A stretch of 64,000 bases of DNA, from NCBI RefSeq assembly GCF_949987515.2, contig NC_082694.2, positions 72,290,080 through 72,354,079 on the forward strand. The letters are read 5' to 3'. Within the stretch, counting starts at the first letter, position 1. Each line of letters opens with the position of its first letter. The DNA is from Delphinus delphis. Its lineage: Eukaryota > Chordata > Mammalia > Artiodactyla > Delphinidae. A program made the position numbers and the translations under genes. The notes under the pieces were generated by a model. The model did not search any database. It had not been told where the DNA came from and saw only the letters and a list, made by a program, of their open reading frames with translations. Positions 59,816-64,000 of the stretch are shown piece by piece.

Positions 59816-62800
59816 TAAGCCAGTGAAATACTGGAGAACATATAGCAAAAGTGTTCACTTTGGGTTCAGAATAATTATTCAGCAGCCGTCTTCATGATAA
59901 TAATTAGCAGAGCCTGTCCTTTATTAGGTCCTTTCTGGATCTGTGAAAACAAAACCATGTCACCCATATAAACGATGGCGCCTTTCATCCTAGTCTCTCT
60001 AGTAAAAGGGATGCCTCCAACTCATCCAGAAGTGGGATTAAATCATTAAGGAGCACATCAAAATGAGGGAGGGCCAGAATACCAAAATGCTGCAGGAGTT
60101 TTGCAATTGCAATCTGATGTAGCAAGAAAACAATCTTAATCTCATGGCATTAAATGAGATTCTGAGATAAACCGCTGCTCCCAGATGAACTAGACTAGGA
60201 TGATTGTTGATGTCACCCCAACCTGTTGTTTCAGATGCTGGTTCCCATAGACTTGGCCTACTTACTACACCTTGCCCACACATTCTGCTGAACCAGGGCT
60301 TTCAATCAAGCTGGCGACCCAGCTAAACCACAGTGCGGGGGATTGATTTTTCAGAGTCTTGATCTTGTGATGAGATTTTGCTACACCAGGTGGAAAGCGG
60401 TTACTGTCTGGATTGTGGGAATCTGTGTTTGCAGTTTTATTCCTCTTGGAAGATATGCTTAAAATCATTCATCCTCTGTCCTCTTCCTTCTAGTCTACAA
60501 TGTTCCTAGCAGCTGCAAGAGAATAAACACACCCGGCTTCTCATCAGAGAGATGGTACCCAAGTCTAAGGTTTTAATTTATAGCTCTGGGCATGAAAACG
60601 TTGACCTAGCAAGACATGGGCTTCAATGGTGGCCCCCCACAGCAAAGAGCAGAAATCATTCTCATTTGCTCCATGGCTGTGGAAGCCTGGCTGCATCTCC
60701 ACAGCATTTTCAAGTCTACACGTAATGAACTTGACCGGAGACCCTGAAAATCATCAAGGCTCCTCTCCCTGCTTCCCAGCGCTGAACGCACACCTGTGGC
60801 TTGTCTCGCTAACGACAAGAGCCACCCAGCAGATCCACACCTGTGACTCACTTGCTTTTCTCTGTGCAGCACTCGGTGCCCTAGATCCACAGACAATGAG
60901 GAAAGGCAGAGAGATTCCGCTCCGGGAGCACAGGCGTCCACAGGGCCGCCGGCAATCCCCAAACAAGTAACACCACATAGAAGGGAGGAGGAACTGGCTC
61001 TGCAGCGTGGCTTTGGAATGCCAGCCTACCAGAGACTGAAAGGTAAACTCCTTTGACAACGGAAAAATAGACAGAAGTCTATCTACCTCTCTTAAATCCA
61101 CCGGTGTTTACTGAGTACGGACAACACGCTCAGCGCAGTGCCAGGCACTGAGGGTCACACCAAAGGACTGCAAAAATGTCCCCGTGTACTCGGCTCACCA
61201 TCTGCAGTAAAGCTATGGAGGTGGAAGGAACTGGAAGGAATCAGCCAGTTAACAAGAGAAACAGCCATCAAAATGGCCATATATTTTATTTTAGGAAGAG
61301 TTGTAGATTTGAAAAGCTTGGGGCAGATTAGAAATAGGAGCACGAGAGTGCCAAAAGCTCTACAACTGAGAAATGACAGCTGGAAGCAAAGAAGGGAAGC
61401 AAGAATGGGGAGGAAGTAATAGATTTTTTTTTTCATTTTAAGAGAAGACCCCCAGATCTAGCTAAGGACAATAGCCTGGGGCCATTCAGTGCTGGGGCAA
61501 AGGGTCCCAAACACCTCAACAGGCCTTGAGGCCTGTGACAACGAGGACAGTTACAACTACTCATAGCAACTGTCCCATCCAACTGTGGTTAAGTTATGTT
61601 CTACTTCTTTGCTGAAAAAGGCAGAGGGTGATGTTCACTGCTCACGGTTTAGAGAGCCTTCTTCCAAAAAGAGTTAATGTAAGTCTGGGCGCTTAAATGA
61701 AACTTAGTGGAGTAGAAAGTTGATTTACATGTGGCAGCAGCTCATTCCCCAAACTTGGGAGTTGAGCTGACTTCTCCTTGACCTTGTCACCCAAGCTGAT
61801 TCCCAAGGCCTGCTGATTCTGTGCCAAGGCCACTAGGACTGTCCTGGTCAGGACCGTCCTTTCCACCCGGGCGGTGTGGCTCCCAGTGGCCTGGAGCTTC
61901 TTTCCCATCCAGCCTAGCTTCAGCCTCCACTCGACAGACCCATTTTTCTGGTGATGCCATCAGTCACGTGCACAGGAGACAGACCGCAGGACGGCCTGCA
62001 GGAGCACTGACCAGCCTACCTCCCAAGGCCTCACTTTGTGCCCTCGACGTGCACCAAGTGTTTTCACGTCTACGCCTTTGGTCCTGCGGTTCCTGCACCT
62101 CAGAACGCACCTCGCCATTCCGCCAAAGCTGCCGACAGGCCTCATTCCAAAGGCCATGCTCAAAGGCTGCCCCCTTTTAGGGTGGGTCCCCAGTGAATTA
62201 ATCATCCCCCTCCTCACCCCTCCATCACACCCAGTTTCCCCCTCACACTAGCCTCCAGTACGTCGCACTACGGCGTGATGTTTCCATTAGCTCTGTGAAG
62301 TCTTATTTATGGCAACACCTCAGCCAGCCCCAGCCCGGCCCTTGTTCCCACTTCCCAGATCCTCCCTCAGGCAGGTGGGAAGACAGCCCATGTCCACGGA
62401 GACTCACTCCTCCCACCCTCTCTCCAGGCCTTGAAAGGCACAGCCCGCCCAGACCATACGATGGCGGGACGCTTGTGTCCCGCTCACAGCCGGACCCACA
62501 GCCAATGGGGCCCCCGAGGAAGACGATTTAATCATGGTAATTGCTCAGTGCAGCCAGTCTCGCCCCATTAAGGACAACCATTTCCAGCATGTCAAAACCC
62601 AGCCCCCTGCAAAGCCACTTCATCTGTCCCACATATTTGTCCTTTTGTGAAGATGTGTATAAAACCCCAGTAACTGGTTCACCAGAAATAGCCTGGGGGA
62701 AGGAATCTTAAGCTCTTCCGTTTCTTTCTTTCTTCCTTCCTTTCTAAAAGGCCCGAGCCTGAAATCAGGAGAGCGTCAGTCCACTCGAACTGTAATTTAC

Positions 62801-63639
62801 TGACTACTTGGTTTTAATTAGGATTGCATTCTTGACTGGTACCTTCACCCGATGAGGGGTTTGGGCAAGCCCTTCCTCTCCCACAGAGAAAACAAAACCA
62901 TGGTTCTGCACTTTGTCAAAGCACGGAGTTCCTGACTTGGGACCATGCCCCACGGGCCTGGCTCTTTTAAAAGACCACACGCTCGCACACACCCCACTAT
63001 ATGCGCACCCTCAAAGAGGAAGAAAACTTACTGCACTTCAAAGGTAACATTTTTTATCTTTTAAAAAGATATCACCGCTGCTCTGTAAAATCTGACTGGC
63101 AATCTGTTCGCCTTTGTGATGTGCCTCCTATAGGACCCTTCTCCTCCCGGTTACTGCAGGGGATGCAGTTTCTTCCCAGTCCCACACCCCACAGGCGCCA
63201 GGACACCTGAACAGCACTGCATGGCAACACGTGAGCCTGTGGCCCCCCACCTAACCCCATACTCCCTCCTGGGGACAGTCAGGCAGCAAAGTCTTAGGAA
63301 AACAGGATCTGGGCAGCATCCTAACAGGTCTCTGGCCTCCATAATTTAGGCGTCCTGGTAACTCTGTAAAGAGATTTCAGTACATGCTTTGTGGGCTTTC
63401 TAACCCTTCTTCTGGTGGAAACAGACTCAGGCCTGGCACACACGTCCATCCTGCAGGGGGCAAGAGAGACCAGCAGGAGGGCAAACGCTGGTGGGCCTGA
63501 GGGTGCTCTGAACCCCACAGAGGGAGCTGGCCAGTTCAGGAGGCCTTCCCTTGGCATCGTCTTGACAGCTCAGGGCACTGACTCTGGAAATCAAAGGGGA
63601 GGCTGCACCAGGCTCCTTGTGCATGAACCAAGACATCTC
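59816..63639. other. Unique sequence, no gene recognised
   Basis: Frames up to 119 codons occur without recognisable domains. A short inverse L2-like trace lies near 61095-61155 ('GTGTTTACTGAGTACGG', 'GTGCCAGGCACTGAGGG'). 60040-60190 and 62520-62720 have the texture of non-repetitive, possibly conserved DNA. A perfect palindrome TTGCAATTGCAA sits at 60101-60112. Confidence 0.4.
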
Positions 63640-64000
63640 CTTTGATTCCTCTCTTTCCCTGCTCCTCCTCCAGGCCCCATCATCACGTCCTGTAGGTTCC
63701 AACTCCAAAATAAATCTCAAATCCTTTCCTGTCTCCCCATCCCCCTGGCACTGCCCTGTCACATTGTTCCCAGAAGGAAATCTACAAACTGACTTTAGCC
63801 TTTGGGTCCCAAGCGCTCCGGCCCCGCCAACTTCTCCGGCGTCTTCTTAGACCAGTTGTCCCCGGCTCCCTCCACTCTGCCGCCTTTCCCCTCATCAGCC
63901 CCTGCAGCCCCTCCTGCCTCAGCCCCTGTTCATCTTGCTCAGCCCTGGCTTCTTCTCTTGCAGGTCTTGGCTCAAACACACCTCGTCAGAGAGGTCCCCT
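63640..64000 (+). mobile_element. L2 LINE fragment running off the window end
   Basis: Forward L2 text: 'CATCTCCTTTGATTCCTCTC', 'CACGTCCTGTAGGTTCCAACTCCAAAATAAATCTC', and at the end 'GGTCTTGGCTCAAACACACCTCGTCAGAGAGGTCCC'. The element continues beyond the window. Diverged and non-coding. Confidence 0.75.

Overview
This is a stretch of mammalian nuclear DNA with no protein-coding gene that I can support. Long open frames are few, none shows a recognisable domain, and several run through known repeat families. The species group can be read from the repeats. Ten insertions belong to the tRNA-derived CHR SINE family of cetaceans, hippos and ruminants, mostly the compact form of about 200 bp that is abundant in whales and dolphins. 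I saw no BovB or Bov-tA (ruminant), PRE-1 (pig), Alu or B1 element. The most likely source is a cetacean, in an intergenic or deep intronic region.

Layout. 1-10.8 kb: mostly unique sequence with a small L1 tail, an MLT1 LTR, a four-unit 33-bp minisatellite, an internally deleted Tigger DNA transposon and old MIR/L2 pieces. 10.8-18.1 kb: two arms of about 641 bp, 99.5% identical and in opposite orientation, around a 6.0-kb spacer rich in MIR and L2. 18.1-38.1 kb: MER5-type elements, CHR SINEs, an L1M tail, L2 and MIR, long unique blocks, and a 5'-truncated L1 with clear target-site duplications. 39-44.4 kb: a long L2, a MER20, another hAT-like element and an MLT1 LTR, two of these split by CHR SINEs. 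44.4-50.7 kb: a G-quadruplex motif, a perfect (GT)55 tract, two SINEs inserted into one target site, MIR, L1 and SINE. 50.9-59.8 kb: dense old LTR and L1 debris, a 29-bp fragment of U6 snRNA, a direct duplication of about 150 bp, and a SINE lacking its 3' end and A tail. 59.8-64 kb: unique sequence ending in L2.

The strongest unusual signals are the young inverted duplication, whose breakpoint inside a MER5-type element suggests which arm is the source; the U6 5' stem-loop fragment between short repeats of the target; the 3'-truncated, tailless SINE; and the triplicated target site around the two stacked SINEs. A few unique blocks carry clustered homeodomain-type motifs and could be regulatory, but that is inference. 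All repeat names come from recognising consensus-like text by eye, not from a database search; boundaries of old repeats are approximate.
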